From an uncultured Bryobacterales bacterium (GTDB taxonomy: Bacteria > Acidobacteriota > Terriglobia > Bryobacterales > UBA6623), in NCBI GenBank assembly GCA_958295955.1, contig OY282420.1, positions 3,176,435-3,240,434 on the forward strand: a stretch of DNA of 64,000 nt, given 5' to 3'. Shown here in pieces: positions 18,792 to 28,501 of this stretch (its first letter is position 1; the number at the start of each line of letters is the position of its first letter). The position numbers and the translations under genes are program-made. The notes beneath the pieces are model-generated. The model searched no databases and was not told the DNA's origin. It worked only from the letters and a program-made list of their open reading frames with translations.

Positions 18792-19790
18792 ATGGAAACC
18801 ATCAAAACCGGACCGATGACGCGGCTTGAAGCCCTCGCTCTCATCGCCGGCGATCTCAAGCGCGTCGAGAAGATAATCGGGACCGACACCGTCTGCTCGG
18901 TCGACGCCGTCACGGCGATCGGCAGACATCTGCACTCGAGCGGGGGCAAGCGCCTGCGGCCGGCGCTCCTGCTGCTCGCGGCCGGCGCCTGCGGCGCCGA
19001 CCGGGAAGCCGCGGTGCGCATGGGCGCCGTGATGGAAATTATCCATACGGCAACATTGGTCCACGACGACGTGATCGACGCGGCGGAAATCCGCCGCGGG
19101 AGCCCCTCCACAAACCAGAAATGGGGCAATCAAGTCAGCGTCCTGGCGGGCGATTGGCTGTACATGCAAGCCTTCAGCCTTGCCGTGCGCGAGCGGAACT
19201 TCTACATCCTCGACCTGCTGATCGATCTCACCCAGATGATGGTCGAAGGCGAGTTGATCCAGGCGGAAATGATCGGACGCATCGACGTCACCGAGCAGCA
19301 GCACCAGGATTTGATCCATCGCAAGACTGCCTGCCTGTTTTCGGTTTGCGCCCGCCTCGGCGCGATTCTCGCGGGCAAGGGCGAGGAAGTCGAGCAGCGG
19401 CTGCGCACTTACGGTTGGAATCTCGGCATGGCCTTTCAACTGATCGACGACGTACTCGATTTCGAAGCGAGCGAAACCGTGCTGGGCAAGCCCGTCGGCA
19501 ACGATTTGAAAGAAGGCAAGGTCACGCTTCCGTTGATCCTGGCGCTGCGCTCCTGCACCGCCGCCGAGCGGCATGCAATCGAGACGGTTGTGCGCGAAGC
19601 GGGCTACGCCACGGCGCCGGCGGCCCGCGTGCTCGAAATCGTCACCAAGTACGGCGCCATCGACGAAGCGCGCCGCCACGCCATGGACTACTGCGAAGCA
19701 GCCGTCAACAGCCTCGACGCGATCCCCGACACCCCCTACAAGAGGGCCTTGGCGTCGGCCGCCGACTGGATCGTCAACCGCGAGAGTTGA
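18792..19790 (+). CDS. Trans-polyprenyl diphosphate synthase (IspB-like)
   Basis: This enzyme elongates farnesyl or geranylgeranyl diphosphate with IPP units to make the long prenyl tail of quinones. The 332-residue product has the first aspartate motif DDVID (D92, D93, D96) followed by RRGSPSTNQKWG, and the second motif DDVLD (D219, D220, D223). GGKRLRPALLLL is the IPP-binding GKR region. Ala/Val at the positions before the first motif suggests a long-chain product, but the length cannot be fixed by eye. It is monocistronic. Its 3' end is followed by dispersed repeat copy 3. Confidence 0.93.
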   Translation: METIKTGPMTRLEALALIAGDLKRVEKIIGTDTVCSVDAVTAIGRHLHSSGGKRLRPALLLLAAGACGADREAAVRMGAVMEIIHTATLVHDDVIDAAEIRRGSPSTNQKWGNQVSVLAGDWLYMQAFSLAVRERNFYILDLLIDLTQMMVEGELIQAEMIGRIDVTEQQHQDLIHRKTACLFSVCARLGAILAGKGEEVEQRLRTYGWNLGMAFQLIDDVLDFEASETVLGKPVGNDLKEGKVTLPLILALRSCTAAERHAIETVVREAGYATAPAARVLEIVTKYGAIDEARRHAMDYCEAAVNSLDAIPDTPYKRALASAADWIVNRES

Positions 19791-19807
19791 CCGACCGCTT
19801 ACGCGGG

Positions 19808-19842
19808 CAGTGGATAGCAAGACCGCAGCCTACGGCGTTTGC
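19808..19842 (+). repeat. Dispersed intergenic repeat, copy 3
   Basis: CAGTGGATAGCAAGACCGCA is followed by a segment able to fold back (CAAGACCG against CGGCGTTTG). It lies between the convergent polyprenyl synthase and dehydrogenase genes. Confidence 0.7.
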
Positions 19843-19862
19843 CCCACCGGCCCAAGCAGGGA

Positions 19863-21752
19863 CTACTCGACCAGGGGAACGAACCTGCGCCATCGCCGCC
19901 ACTCCCTTTTCCCGTCCGACCGCAGCCGGAACTCGTGAGTGGCGCATGCCTCCGGCGCCGGCGCCTGCGCGTCCCAGCGCAGCACGAAGCCGCCGTCGCG
20001 GTCCGGGACCGCGACGACGACCTCGCTGTATGCCGCTTTGCCGTTCGCGGTCCGCGTACGCAGTTGCGCGGCGTATTTCAATCCGGGCGTGAGGTATCCG
20101 ATCCGGTGAGCGAGGGTCCGGCCCCCGCGCCCGTCCGCCCGCTCTTTGGCGCCGACGCGGAGATTGTCGATGGCGTCGGCGTCAGCGCCGATGAGTCCCA
20201 CGATCTGCCGGGCATCCTCCGCGGTGAGCGCCGGGCCGGTCATGGTGGTTCCGGGAGCGAATCCCTGCGGGTCCACGAGGTAGCGCTCCATGTCACCGGG
20301 CGTCCAGTCCCGGTCCAGAGACCGCAGGGCGTCAGAGAAGTCGGCGAAACCCTCCACTGCGCCCGCGCGCCTGCCGAGCGCGCCCACGAGATGGGGCCCG
20401 GCGCGATGGGTTTTCTCGCTCAGGGAGTGGCACTCGGCGCAGCGCAGAGCGAACAGACGCGAGGCGGCGCAGTTCAGCATGTCGGCGCGTTCCTCGTCGA
20501 AGCGGCGCAACAGTTTGACCCGGCCCGAATCGAGCAGGAGGGCCAGACGGCCGTCCGGCAGGAAGGTCAGGTCGCGGATCGGCCCGTCGCCGACCAAGAT
20601 CCTCTCAACATACTGGATGACCCGGCCGCGGCGGCGCACCCGGAAGATCGAGTGGCCGCCGGGGATGCCTTCGATGTAAGAGGTTCCGCTCAGCGAGGCG
20701 ATCAGCAGATCGTCGTCCCACAAGGAAAATGCCCGGCGGTCGTTCACCGTCAGAGCGGAGACTCCCGGCGACGGCGCCCAGGCGAAAACGGGCCGCGTGA
20801 AGCCGTCGTGCCGCCCCTCCATTCCATACTGCCGAGAGGTCTCGTCCCCATACGGAAGACCGTAGCTGACCTGCGGAAAGCCATAGTGCCGGCCGGGTTC
20901 GAGCAGGTTGAGTTCGTCGCCGCCGCGCGGCCCGTGTTCGGCGGCCCACAGGTCGCCCGCCGCGTCGCGCGCCAGCCCTTGCGGATTGCGATGCCCGCGC
21001 GTCAGCGTTTCGGCGGCGCCGGTCCCGATCTCGATGCGGAGGAGTTTGCCCAGATCGAGTTCGTCATCCAGAAGTTCATCATCGCTCGCGTCGTGATGCC
21101 CCACCAAGACCAGGAGGTGGTCCGGGCCAGCCATCAACATGCGTCCCCCGGCTTCATGCCCGGCGAATCCCGGTCGGAGGAAGCAGGGCCGGGCATCGAA
21201 AACCGTCCTCCAGGCGTCTGACAACTCCACGTCCCGCTCGTCTCGAAGCAACGTCGTGGCTGACACCCGGAACAGGAAACACTCCCCGGTGAAGTAGTGG
21301 TGGGAGACGAACAGCTCGAAGCGACCGGGCGAATGCTCCTTCAGCAGAATGTCCGACACCCGGGTGCCGTTTGAGGGGATTTCGATTCCCGCCTCCTCGC
21401 CCATCGGAACCTGGCTGTCGAGATACCGCAACGCGCCGTCCGGGGTCATGAGGGCGAGTCGGCCTTGCGGCGTGGCGATTAGCAGGTCGCCGCCCAAGGG
21501 TTCAATGCCTCCCCCGTACCCGCGGAACGGCTCGAGTTCCACGGTATCTATTTCCAGATCGTAGAAGTGAGTTCTCAGCCTCGCTCGGCGGTCATTCGGC
21601 TGCTCGGCTCCGGCATCCATGATCGGCGGCCTTTGCTGCGCATAGGCGGTTCCGGCGACCCACAACATGGCAACGAGAGCGACGATCGCGGCAAGCCGGC
21701 ATGCCGGGCCGGCCGGCAAATTCCGTACCGGATGAACCTCCAAGGATTTCAT
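19863..21752 (-). CDS. Periplasmic PQQ-type sugar dehydrogenase fused to cytochrome c, with C-terminal FnIII-like module
   Basis: The 629-residue product has an N-terminal signal peptide ending TAYAQQ. It then has a six-bladed soluble glucose dehydrogenase-like propeller (about 50-420), shown by GGDLLIATPQGRLALM, GHRNPQGLARDAAGDLWAAE and GPRGGDELNLL. A class I cytochrome c domain follows with haem motif C438-A-E-C-H442 and a likely Met ligand in GTTMTGP. The last about 75 residues form an FnIII-like module (PGLKYAAQLRT ... EFRLR ... WRRWRRFVP), strikingly similar to the modules inside the polymerase at 57299-59758. ATG 21752 is chosen because it opens the signal peptide. It probably oxidises a sugar aldehyde and passes electrons to its own haem. 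Confidence 0.88.
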   Translation of the reverse strand: MKSLEVHPVRNLPAGPACRLAAIVALVAMLWVAGTAYAQQRPPIMDAGAEQPNDRRARLRTHFYDLEIDTVELEPFRGYGGGIEPLGGDLLIATPQGRLALMTPDGALRYLDSQVPMGEEAGIEIPSNGTRVSDILLKEHSPGRFELFVSHHYFTGECFLFRVSATTLLRDERDVELSDAWRTVFDARPCFLRPGFAGHEAGGRMLMAGPDHLLVLVGHHDASDDELLDDELDLGKLLRIEIGTGAAETLTRGHRNPQGLARDAAGDLWAAEHGPRGGDELNLLEPGRHYGFPQVSYGLPYGDETSRQYGMEGRHDGFTRPVFAWAPSPGVSALTVNDRRAFSLWDDDLLIASLSGTSYIEGIPGGHSIFRVRRRGRVIQYVERILVGDGPIRDLTFLPDGRLALLLDSGRVKLLRRFDEERADMLNCAASRLFALRCAECHSLSEKTHRAGPHLVGALGRRAGAVEGFADFSDALRSLDRDWTPGDMERYLVDPQGFAPGTTMTGPALTAEDARQIVGLIGADADAIDNLRVGAKERADGRGGRTLAHRIGYLTPGLKYAAQLRTRTANGKAAYSEVVVAVPDRDGGFVLRWDAQAPAPEACATHEFRLRSDGKREWRRWRRFVPLVE

Positions 21753-21999
21753 TGGCCGTAACAGGGTTGCAGGAGCGGCGCCGCGGCGCCCGGCCGGGAC
21801 GACCGCCGGCTGCACAGACGCAGCGCGGTCGCCCGTCACGAGTTCAGTTTACAACAGGCGGTTCGATATGCGGGAAGAAGCCGTCGGGCAGCACGCGGGG
21901 GCGGAATGGGTCCGCATCCGGACCCGTCCGCGGACGAAGCCTTGGGGCCGACGGAATCTACATGGACGCGCCGGGCGCGGCGCGTCCGCCGCGGACTTG

Positions 22000-23424
22000 C
22001 TAACCCCAGAGCTCGTGTATGGGCGCGTAAACTTCTTCCTCGCTCAGCGGCACGTAGTAGAAGCCCCGTCCCAGCGGGTCGTCGGTGCGGACGGTTGTCC
22101 AGTCGATTCCCAGAGCGGAGTAAATCGTCGCCTCGACGTCCTCGGGACGAATATCGCGCAGCATCGACCAACCGGGATCGATCGTGAACGAACCCGGCCC
22201 TCGGCCGCCCTCATCGTTGGTCACGCCAATGACCGTGCCGCCCTTGACGCCCCCGCCGGCAAAGACGTAGAACATTTGCAGGTAGTGGTCGCGGCCTTGA
22301 CGGCCGCTGGAGAGTTGTCCCGGCGTACGCCCGAACTCGCCGCAAACGACGATAAGCGTCTCGTCGAGCTTGCCCGCGGTTTCCAGGTCTTCGATCAGAG
22401 CGGCGAACGCCGGATCGAACACGGCCGTCTGATTGTAGATGTTGCGTTGCGGCGCCGGCGCGTTGGAGTAGATCGTGCCGTGGTGGTCCCAGCCGTTTAA
22501 GGTGACCTGAATGAAGCGCGTGCCCTGGTCGGCTTCGATCGCCTTGCGCGCCGTGAGCACTGCGTTGCCGAACGCCGTATTGCCGTAGCGGGCGCTTTCT
22601 TCCTCGGTGTAGCTGAAGGCTTGCGTCACGGCCGGGTTGAACATCAGCCGGCGGGCGTTGTCGTAGAGCGCGCCCATGCCGATCGCCTGCCTGCCGAACG
22701 GCGATTCGGCGCCGCGCAGGTTGCCGTCCATTTGCTGCAGCAACTCCCAGCGGGCGTCGAAACGCTGCCGTCCGCTCGGGTGATTCGTATTCGCCAGCCC
22801 CACGCCGGTGGGCGTAGTCTTGAAGGGGCCGTAGGCGACGGGGAAGTAACCCGCGCCGGGAGCCCCCGCGGAATTCAGGGCAAGGAACGTCGGGAACACT
22901 TGATCGGGGCGCCGTTCCGGCTCTTTCTCGATGGCCACCACGCTGCCGATATGAGGAGCGATGCGGCCCGCCGCCGAGGTCGGGTTGCGGCCGATCTGCA
23001 TCCACGTTTGCGACAGTGGATGCGCGCGCGCCCAAGCCAACCCCGAACGAACGATGGCGATCTTGTCCATTACGCGCGAAGTGTTGCCGAGCAGGCCCAT
23101 CGGAATGGTCACGCCGTTGAAAGTCTCCGGCGCGAAGTCGGCCGGGGTCACGCCCGGCAGATTTTTGAAGTCGAAGGTGTCCACGTGGCTCGGCGCGCCC
23201 CGGAGGAACAGAAAGATGGCGTTCTTTGCCGTTCCCTTCGGCGTGGCGGAACCCGCGGCCCGCGCCTCGCTCGGCGCGAACGCCTGCGCCAGGTAAAAAC
23301 CGCTGACTCCGCTCAAGACATTGCGGAAAAATTGCCGCCGCGTGGCATGCGGGCGGGCAAAAAAGGAATGGTGCTCGTGCGGGAGTTTCTTGAGAAGTTT
23401 TTCAAAACGTTCGCGTGGGCTCAT
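22000..23424 (-). CDS. DUF1501 (sulfatase-like fold) Tat-exported protein
   Basis: The 474-residue DUF1501 protein starts at 23424, preceded by a strong GAGGAGG Shine-Dalgarno sequence. The N-terminus has ATRRQFFRNVLSGVSGF, a twin-arginine-like signal. The body carries NAIFLFLRGAPSHVDTFD, NGWDHHGTIY, VVCGEFGRTPG and GRDHYLQMFYVFAGGGVKGG, typical of this alkaline-phosphatase-fold family of unknown function. It lies 11 nt downstream of a DUF1549/DUF1553 gene. The same pair recurs in Acidobacteria, Planctomycetes and Verrucomicrobia and is thought to act together on polysaccharides, but no reaction is established. Confidence 0.92.
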   Translation of the reverse strand: MSPRERFEKLLKKLPHEHHSFFARPHATRRQFFRNVLSGVSGFYLAQAFAPSEARAAGSATPKGTAKNAIFLFLRGAPSHVDTFDFKNLPGVTPADFAPETFNGVTIPMGLLGNTSRVMDKIAIVRSGLAWARAHPLSQTWMQIGRNPTSAAGRIAPHIGSVVAIEKEPERRPDQVFPTFLALNSAGAPGAGYFPVAYGPFKTTPTGVGLANTNHPSGRQRFDARWELLQQMDGNLRGAESPFGRQAIGMGALYDNARRLMFNPAVTQAFSYTEEESARYGNTAFGNAVLTARKAIEADQGTRFIQVTLNGWDHHGTIYSNAPAPQRNIYNQTAVFDPAFAALIEDLETAGKLDETLIVVCGEFGRTPGQLSSGRQGRDHYLQMFYVFAGGGVKGGTVIGVTNDEGGRGPGSFTIDPGWSMLRDIRPEDVEATIYSALGIDWTTVRTDDPLGRGFYYVPLSEEEVYAPIHELWG

Positions 23425-23435
23425 CTCGCGCCTCC

Positions 23436-25595
23436 TCAGTAGTTGAAGTAAAAATCGGTCTTGTTGAACATCGCCCACATCAGGTTCGATGCCTGCACCG
23501 CCCGGGAGCCGTTGCCGAGCGTCCGCACGCCGAAGCTCAGTTCCTCTGTGCTGGGCATGCGGCCCAGAACGCGCAGGTAGAGGGATCTCACCAGCATGTC
23601 GTCCGACTGCTCGAGCAATGCCGACAGGGCGCCGGCGTTGCTCCTCACGCGGCGCAAGACGAGTTGGCTGTTCATCAGTTGCAGCGCCTGCAGCGGACTG
23701 CCCACCCCCGACCGCGGCGTTCCATCGCGGTCGCCGCGCAGGAAGGCGTCAAGGAATGTCCGCGCCTGGAATGCGTTGCCTCCCAGCGGCACGCCGTCCA
23801 CGTCGGAAAGTTGCATTGCGAAATTCACGGTGGGTATGCCCCGGGAGACGCGGTAGGTCACAGGAATTCCGCTGCCGGCGACGACCGCGTCGTGGATCTG
23901 CTCGGCGGACAAGCGCTTGACGTTATGCCGCACGAAATATCTCTCGTATATCGGGTTGAACGCGCCGTCGTACCGCGAGGACAGTTGGTAGGTATGGGAT
24001 GTCGCGATCGTGCGCATCAGCCACTTCAGATCATGGCCGTTTTGGCGGAAACCGGCGGCCAGCCATTCAAGCATCTCCGGGTGGGAAGGTTGGATGCCCC
24101 AGGACCCGCCCGGAGGGTGCGCCGGGTCGAGCCGCGCCGGATCGAATTGATCCGCCGGCTCGACGATTCCGCGCGAGAAAAATTCCTTCCAGATGTAATT
24201 GACGATCGCGCGGGCGAACTGCGGGTCCGCGGTAAGGTACAGGCCCAGTTGCGCGCGTAGGGAAAGACTCGGCGAGACCGTCCCCTTGGCCGTCGACGCG
24301 AACGGATACTCGGGCACGACGAAACGCGAACCGTACAGGCGGTCCGGGCGGTTGCCGCCCTCGGTTTGCGCCAGATATTCCCCGGCCAGATCAACCACCT
24401 GACCGTTTCGCCGCGCTTGCTGCCGGGTTCCGGGCCTGAGATCTGCGACGTGGTAATAATTCGCATTGACGCGCCGTCCGTTCGCCGGGTTGGTCGGCAG
24501 CAAGCGGCCCGGCACGCGCCATGACTGATAGCGCGGGATGTCGGAAAAGAACGCCGCCATTTGCCAGCCTTCGAGACGCTTGGCGGCGGCGCCCCAGACA
24601 CTGAGCTCGTCGAGATGGCCGGCGCCGTCGTGGCAGAGGACGCAATCCATCTGGCCGAGACCCAAAAAGTCCCGAGCCGTGAAAAACGCAAGCGTATCGT
24701 AGGTGTCTTGTATCGGCCCGCCCGTGGTGCGACCGCCGACGATATAACCTGCCGGCGAAGGTCTTACGGGGTTCCTGACGTAGTCGTTATAGACCCTTTG
24801 GAAATGCTGGAAGTTGGAGTAGCCGGTCGGATAGGGGCTGCCGTTTCTGATTCCCGTCGGATAGGAACGGCCGTCGCTGAAGCCGGAGGCGGCGATCATC
24901 TCTTGCGCCATGCGGTCGTACGCCTTGTTCTGCCGCAGCGACTCCAAAAGAAAGAGGTGAAAGGAATCGCGTCCGTTCGGATAGCGGTTGACCTGCGCCG
25001 TGAGCCGCGTGTTCTTGAACAGATCGCCGAAGAACAGCGCCCAACGATCGGCCCACTGCGGGGTTGCCAGCAGCCGCTCGACGGCTCTCGTCCGCTTGTC
25101 CTGCAAGGTGTCGGCCAAGAACGCCGTAACCTCTTCCGGCGTTGGAATCCGGCCGGTCAGGTCTAATGTCACGCGGCGCAAGAACTCGGCGTCGGTTGTC
25201 AATTGCGCCATTGGGACGCCGGCCGCCGACGCTTTCTGTTGGATGCATGCGTCGATCCCCACGCAGGGTCCGGTGGACGGGGGCGGGCTCTCGATGTAAG
25301 ACACGCCGCCGCGCGCCCACGACCCGGAGCTTCCCGTAAGGGCGATCGCCTGCATTACGTTCTCGGTCAGCGACGCGCGCTGCTTCATCCGGCGCAAATC
25401 CAGGGACAAGCCGGCGCCCAGATATTTTTCGCGGTCGGCGCCGAAATACTCGCAAGCGCCGTGTTCGGGGACAGAGTCGTCAAAAGCTTCGGCTGCGACA
25501 ATTTCTACCGTCCCGGCATCCGCCGCCGAGGCAGCCGGCGCGAAAAACAGCGCCAAGAGCGCAACCGGCGGGATTATCTTCCAACTTGCGATCAT
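23436..25595 (-). CDS. DUF1549/DUF1553 exported protein with one c-type haem-like motif
   Basis: The 719-residue product has a signal peptide (KIIPPVALLALFFAPAASA), a DUF1549 domain (about 130-340, with FLRRVTLDLTGRIPTPEE and WADRWALFFGDLF) and a DUF1553 domain (about 430-700, with ARAIVNYIWKEFFSRGIVEP and RTIATSHTYQLSS). DCVLCHDG near residue 318 is a CxxCH haem-attachment motif within DUF1549. The function is unknown. It is always seen paired with DUF1501, as here. AGGGGGA upstream of ATG 25595 is a good ribosome binding site. The gene is first of the two-gene unit, and the 232-nt gap to the divergent gene at 25828 should hold both promoters. Confidence 0.91.
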   Translation of the reverse strand: MIASWKIIPPVALLALFFAPAASAADAGTVEIVAAEAFDDSVPEHGACEYFGADREKYLGAGLSLDLRRMKQRASLTENVMQAIALTGSSGSWARGGVSYIESPPPSTGPCVGIDACIQQKASAAGVPMAQLTTDAEFLRRVTLDLTGRIPTPEEVTAFLADTLQDKRTRAVERLLATPQWADRWALFFGDLFKNTRLTAQVNRYPNGRDSFHLFLLESLRQNKAYDRMAQEMIAASGFSDGRSYPTGIRNGSPYPTGYSNFQHFQRVYNDYVRNPVRPSPAGYIVGGRTTGGPIQDTYDTLAFFTARDFLGLGQMDCVLCHDGAGHLDELSVWGAAAKRLEGWQMAAFFSDIPRYQSWRVPGRLLPTNPANGRRVNANYYHVADLRPGTRQQARRNGQVVDLAGEYLAQTEGGNRPDRLYGSRFVVPEYPFASTAKGTVSPSLSLRAQLGLYLTADPQFARAIVNYIWKEFFSRGIVEPADQFDPARLDPAHPPGGSWGIQPSHPEMLEWLAAGFRQNGHDLKWLMRTIATSHTYQLSSRYDGAFNPIYERYFVRHNVKRLSAEQIHDAVVAGSGIPVTYRVSRGIPTVNFAMQLSDVDGVPLGGNAFQARTFLDAFLRGDRDGTPRSGVGSPLQALQLMNSQLVLRRVRSNAGALSALLEQSDDMLVRSLYLRVLGRMPSTEELSFGVRTLGNGSRAVQASNLMWAMFNKTDFYFNY

Positions 25596-25827
25596 TCCGA
25601 GTCCCCCTAAATCCCGTCAGGCGCGCGGCGCGTCGGCCTTGCCGCCCGACACGTTGTTCAGCCTAACATACGGCCTGTTGCTTAAGACTCCTGCCGCGGC
25701 GCAAAAGTTTCACGGCAACGACCGAATCGTGCGCGCATCCGCAACTTAATGGTAATGCGGCCGATCTTGGTTTAATGTAAGTAACCTCACCTTCATTATT
25801 GCTTTTTCCCCCGCAAGCGCCTCAACC

Positions 25828-27723
25828 ATGAAAAAAACGATTCCCGGCTGCTTGTTCTTCTTGTTCGCCGGGATTGCCCCCGGCCAACAACTCGACAACT
25901 CGTCGCTGACGGGCGACTACGGCTTCATCCAGATGGCCGCGGACGTGGACGGCGGCGGCGCGCTTGCGGCCGTGCGCACGATCGGCGGCGTCCTGTCGTT
26001 CGACGGAACGGGCGGATTTACGTTCGAGGCGCAGTCCGCAACGGGAGCGGGAGCGCTGCAAGCCGCCGCGGGCGGCGGGAGCTACGCCGTCGAATCGTCC
26101 GGTCTGCTGACGCTGACCAATCCGTTGGACGGCGGGACATTCATCAACGCCCGCCTCGGCGCGGGCGCCGAGGCGTTGACCGGCTCGACAACCGAAGTCG
26201 AAAGCACGACGGAGGACTTTTTCGCCGCCGTGAAATTGCCTTCCGGCGCCACCGAAGCGTTGGCCGCGGGAGATTACATCGCGTCGTATCTGTCGCTTCC
26301 GGGCGGTTCCGCCGCCCAGGCGCGCTCGGCGCTGATCGCGTTTTCGAGCGATGCCGCCGGAGCGCTGACGGCGATGCGGGTAAGCGGGCACAGCGCCGCC
26401 TCGGAAGACCGCCCCGCGGCGGAGAGCGTGGACGGTTCCACCTACTCCCTGACGGCGAACGGAAGCGGCGCGCTCGCGGTCGGCGCGGGATCGACGCTTA
26501 TCGCCGGCGGGTTCGACATTTTCGTCTCGGAAACCGGCAACTATATACTCGGCCACTCGAACGCTGCGGGCGGACGCTCGGTCCTCGTCGCAGTACGCAG
26601 CCTGGGCAATAGCTCGAGTGACGCCGATTTCGCCGGCGCCTTCTGGTTCGCCGAGTTCAATCTCGAGCTCGACCGCAGCAGGTACGTGGCCGGGGTCGGC
26701 GGCATGAGGGCCGACGGCGAGGGGCGCGCCCCCACCGCGCGGCGGACTCATGAGGCAACGGCGGCGGGCTTCGGTATATTCGACGACGGGCTGCTCCTTT
26801 TTTCGGCGGTCGATGCCGGCGGCGCGGGCCGGCTCGGAATTCCGGAAGAGTTGCACGGAGACAATTTCGGCATCGGCGCGCCGGCGGAGACAGCCGCGGG
26901 CCTGGTTCCCAACGGTTTCGTCAGCGCTCAGGTCAACCACCTCCGACTGAAGCGGATTCACGGCATCCTGTTCGGCGTGCGCATGCCGGCGATTCAACCC
27001 GAGGGAGAGGTCTTTCTCGCTCCGCAAGGCGCGGTCAACGCGGCCGCGTTTGCGCCGACTACCTATCCGCTCTCGCCCGGCGTTTTGCTGTCGCTGTTCG
27101 GTTCCGGTCTGGCGCCGATGACGGCGTTCGCGGATGGAACGCCGCTGCCGACGTCGCTGGCCGGAGTTTCCGTCGCCGTCAACGGCGTCCCGGCGCCGCT
27201 GTTTTTCGTCTCGGCCGGGCAGATCAACCTGCAAACGCCGTTTTCCCTGGACGGCGGCCGGGCAGTCATTGCGGTGAACAACAACGGCGCGCCTTCGAAC
27301 GAGATCGCGGTTCCCGTTTCCGCGACGAGCCCCGGCGTTTTCTCCGTCAACCAGAACGGCCTCGGCCACGGAATTATTACGCACGCGAACTACACTCTGG
27401 TTAGCGAAGACAGCCCGGCGGCCCCCGGCGAGCACATCGTCGTCTTTCTAACGGGCCTCGGAGCGGTGGCCCCCGCTTTCCCGGACGGCGCGCCCGCCCC
27501 CGGCGCGGAGCCGTTCGCGCGCACGGTTGACCAGTCGGTATCCGTCGAATTCGGCGGCGAGGCGGGAACCGTATCCTATTCCGGCGCAGCACCCGGTTTC
27601 GTCGGCCTCTACCAGATCAACGTGCAGGCGCCCACCACGGCATTCATCGGTCCGGCGATTCCGCTGACCATCTCCACCGGCAACGCATTGATCGACTACG
27701 TGGATATCGCCATCGGCCTGTAA
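25828..27723 (+). CDS. Secreted protein with Solibacter-type (TIGR03437) C-terminal domain
   Basis: The 631-residue exported protein has a signal peptide MKKTIPGCLFFLFAGIAPGQ. The first about 400 residues are Gly/Ala-rich beta-repeat sequence without a recognised family; LTGDYGFIQMAADVDGGG and similar stretches suggest an outer-surface beta structure. The last about 230 residues match the TIGR03437 domain: NAAFAPTTYPLSPGVLLSLF, VAVNGVPAPLFFVSAGQINL, NEIAVPVSATSPGVF, VFLTGLGAV, and GFVGLYQINVQAP. This domain is expanded in Solibacter-like Acidobacteria and is the main lineage marker here. Function is unknown. Cell-surface or adhesion-like roles are possible. Confidence 0.88.
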   Translation: MKKTIPGCLFFLFAGIAPGQQLDNSSLTGDYGFIQMAADVDGGGALAAVRTIGGVLSFDGTGGFTFEAQSATGAGALQAAAGGGSYAVESSGLLTLTNPLDGGTFINARLGAGAEALTGSTTEVESTTEDFFAAVKLPSGATEALAAGDYIASYLSLPGGSAAQARSALIAFSSDAAGALTAMRVSGHSAASEDRPAAESVDGSTYSLTANGSGALAVGAGSTLIAGGFDIFVSETGNYILGHSNAAGGRSVLVAVRSLGNSSSDADFAGAFWFAEFNLELDRSRYVAGVGGMRADGEGRAPTARRTHEATAAGFGIFDDGLLLFSAVDAGGAGRLGIPEELHGDNFGIGAPAETAAGLVPNGFVSAQVNHLRLKRIHGILFGVRMPAIQPEGEVFLAPQGAVNAAAFAPTTYPLSPGVLLSLFGSGLAPMTAFADGTPLPTSLAGVSVAVNGVPAPLFFVSAGQINLQTPFSLDGGRAVIAVNNNGAPSNEIAVPVSATSPGVFSVNQNGLGHGIITHANYTLVSEDSPAAPGEHIVVFLTGLGAVAPAFPDGAPAPGAEPFARTVDQSVSVEFGGEAGTVSYSGAAPGFVGLYQINVQAPTTAFIGPAIPLTISTGNALIDYVDIAIGL

Positions 27724-27916
27724 CGCCCGCAATCCGCGGGATAATCGCCGCGAAGCGCACTTTCCGGCAGTTTCCGCTCGTGCCCGGCGTGCTACATTGA
27801 ATGACATCGGGGCGCGGGATCGGTTTGTGCGCCCCGGCACATTGACAGGCGCGGTTCGGGAGCCTTGCGCATCCCGGCAGGCCGCTGCCGCGTCCTACAG
27901 GCAGGGGGAACCGGAA

Positions 27917-28501
27917 ATGCGTGGAAACCTGATGTTCGCCCGTCGATTCATTCGCGCGGCCGCCGTGCCGGCAATGGTCCTCGCCCAGGGATTGGCTGCG
28001 CTGGCGCAATCCAATCTCGTCGACCCCCGCAGCATCGCCCCCTTCGTGCCGGCCCCGTGGGAAGCGGTCGACCGCATGTTGGAGATCGCCGCCGTCACCG
28101 AGGACGATCTCGTTTACGATCTCGGTTCCGGCGACGGCCGCATTCTTGTCCGCGCCGCGAAAAATTTCGGCGCGCGCGCCGTGGGGTTCGAGATCAACCG
28201 CGAGCTCGTCAGAGAAACCGAGTCGGCGATTCAGGCCGCCGGAGTGGAAAGCCTCGCGGAAATCTACGAGAAAAATATCTTCGACGCCGATCTCAGTCCG
28301 GCCACCGTCATCACGGTATATTTGCTCGGCTCGTCCTACATGCAACTCAAGCCGAAGATCGAGCTCGAGTTGCGGCCCGGCACGCGCCTGGTGTCGTACT
28401 GCTCGGGCATTCCGGGGTGGAAAGCGGCCAGGACGGAGACGATTTTGGCAGGCGGCAAGGAGCAGAAAATCTACCTGTACGTCCTCGGTCGGCACTACTA
28501 G
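27917..28501 (+). CDS. SAM-dependent methyltransferase with N-terminal export signal
   Basis: The 194-residue product starts at ATG 27917, preceded by AGGGGGA. The N-terminus has FARRFIRAAAVPAMVLAQGLAALAQS, a convincing signal peptide or membrane anchor. The rest is a class I methyltransferase fold with motif I VYDLGSGDGRILVRAA, the acidic loop GFEINRELV and motif IV-like SPATVITVYLLGSSY. It resembles small DOT1-like methyltransferases with N-terminal anchors found in many bacteria. SAM is cytoplasmic, so a periplasmic enzyme would be paradoxical. Either the segment is an uncleaved anchor in an N-out orientation, or it is not exported. Confidence 0.85.
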   Translation: MRGNLMFARRFIRAAAVPAMVLAQGLAALAQSNLVDPRSIAPFVPAPWEAVDRMLEIAAVTEDDLVYDLGSGDGRILVRAAKNFGARAVGFEINRELVRETESAIQAAGVESLAEIYEKNIFDADLSPATVITVYLLGSSYMQLKPKIELELRPGTRLVSYCSGIPGWKAARTETILAGGKEQKIYLYVLGRHY

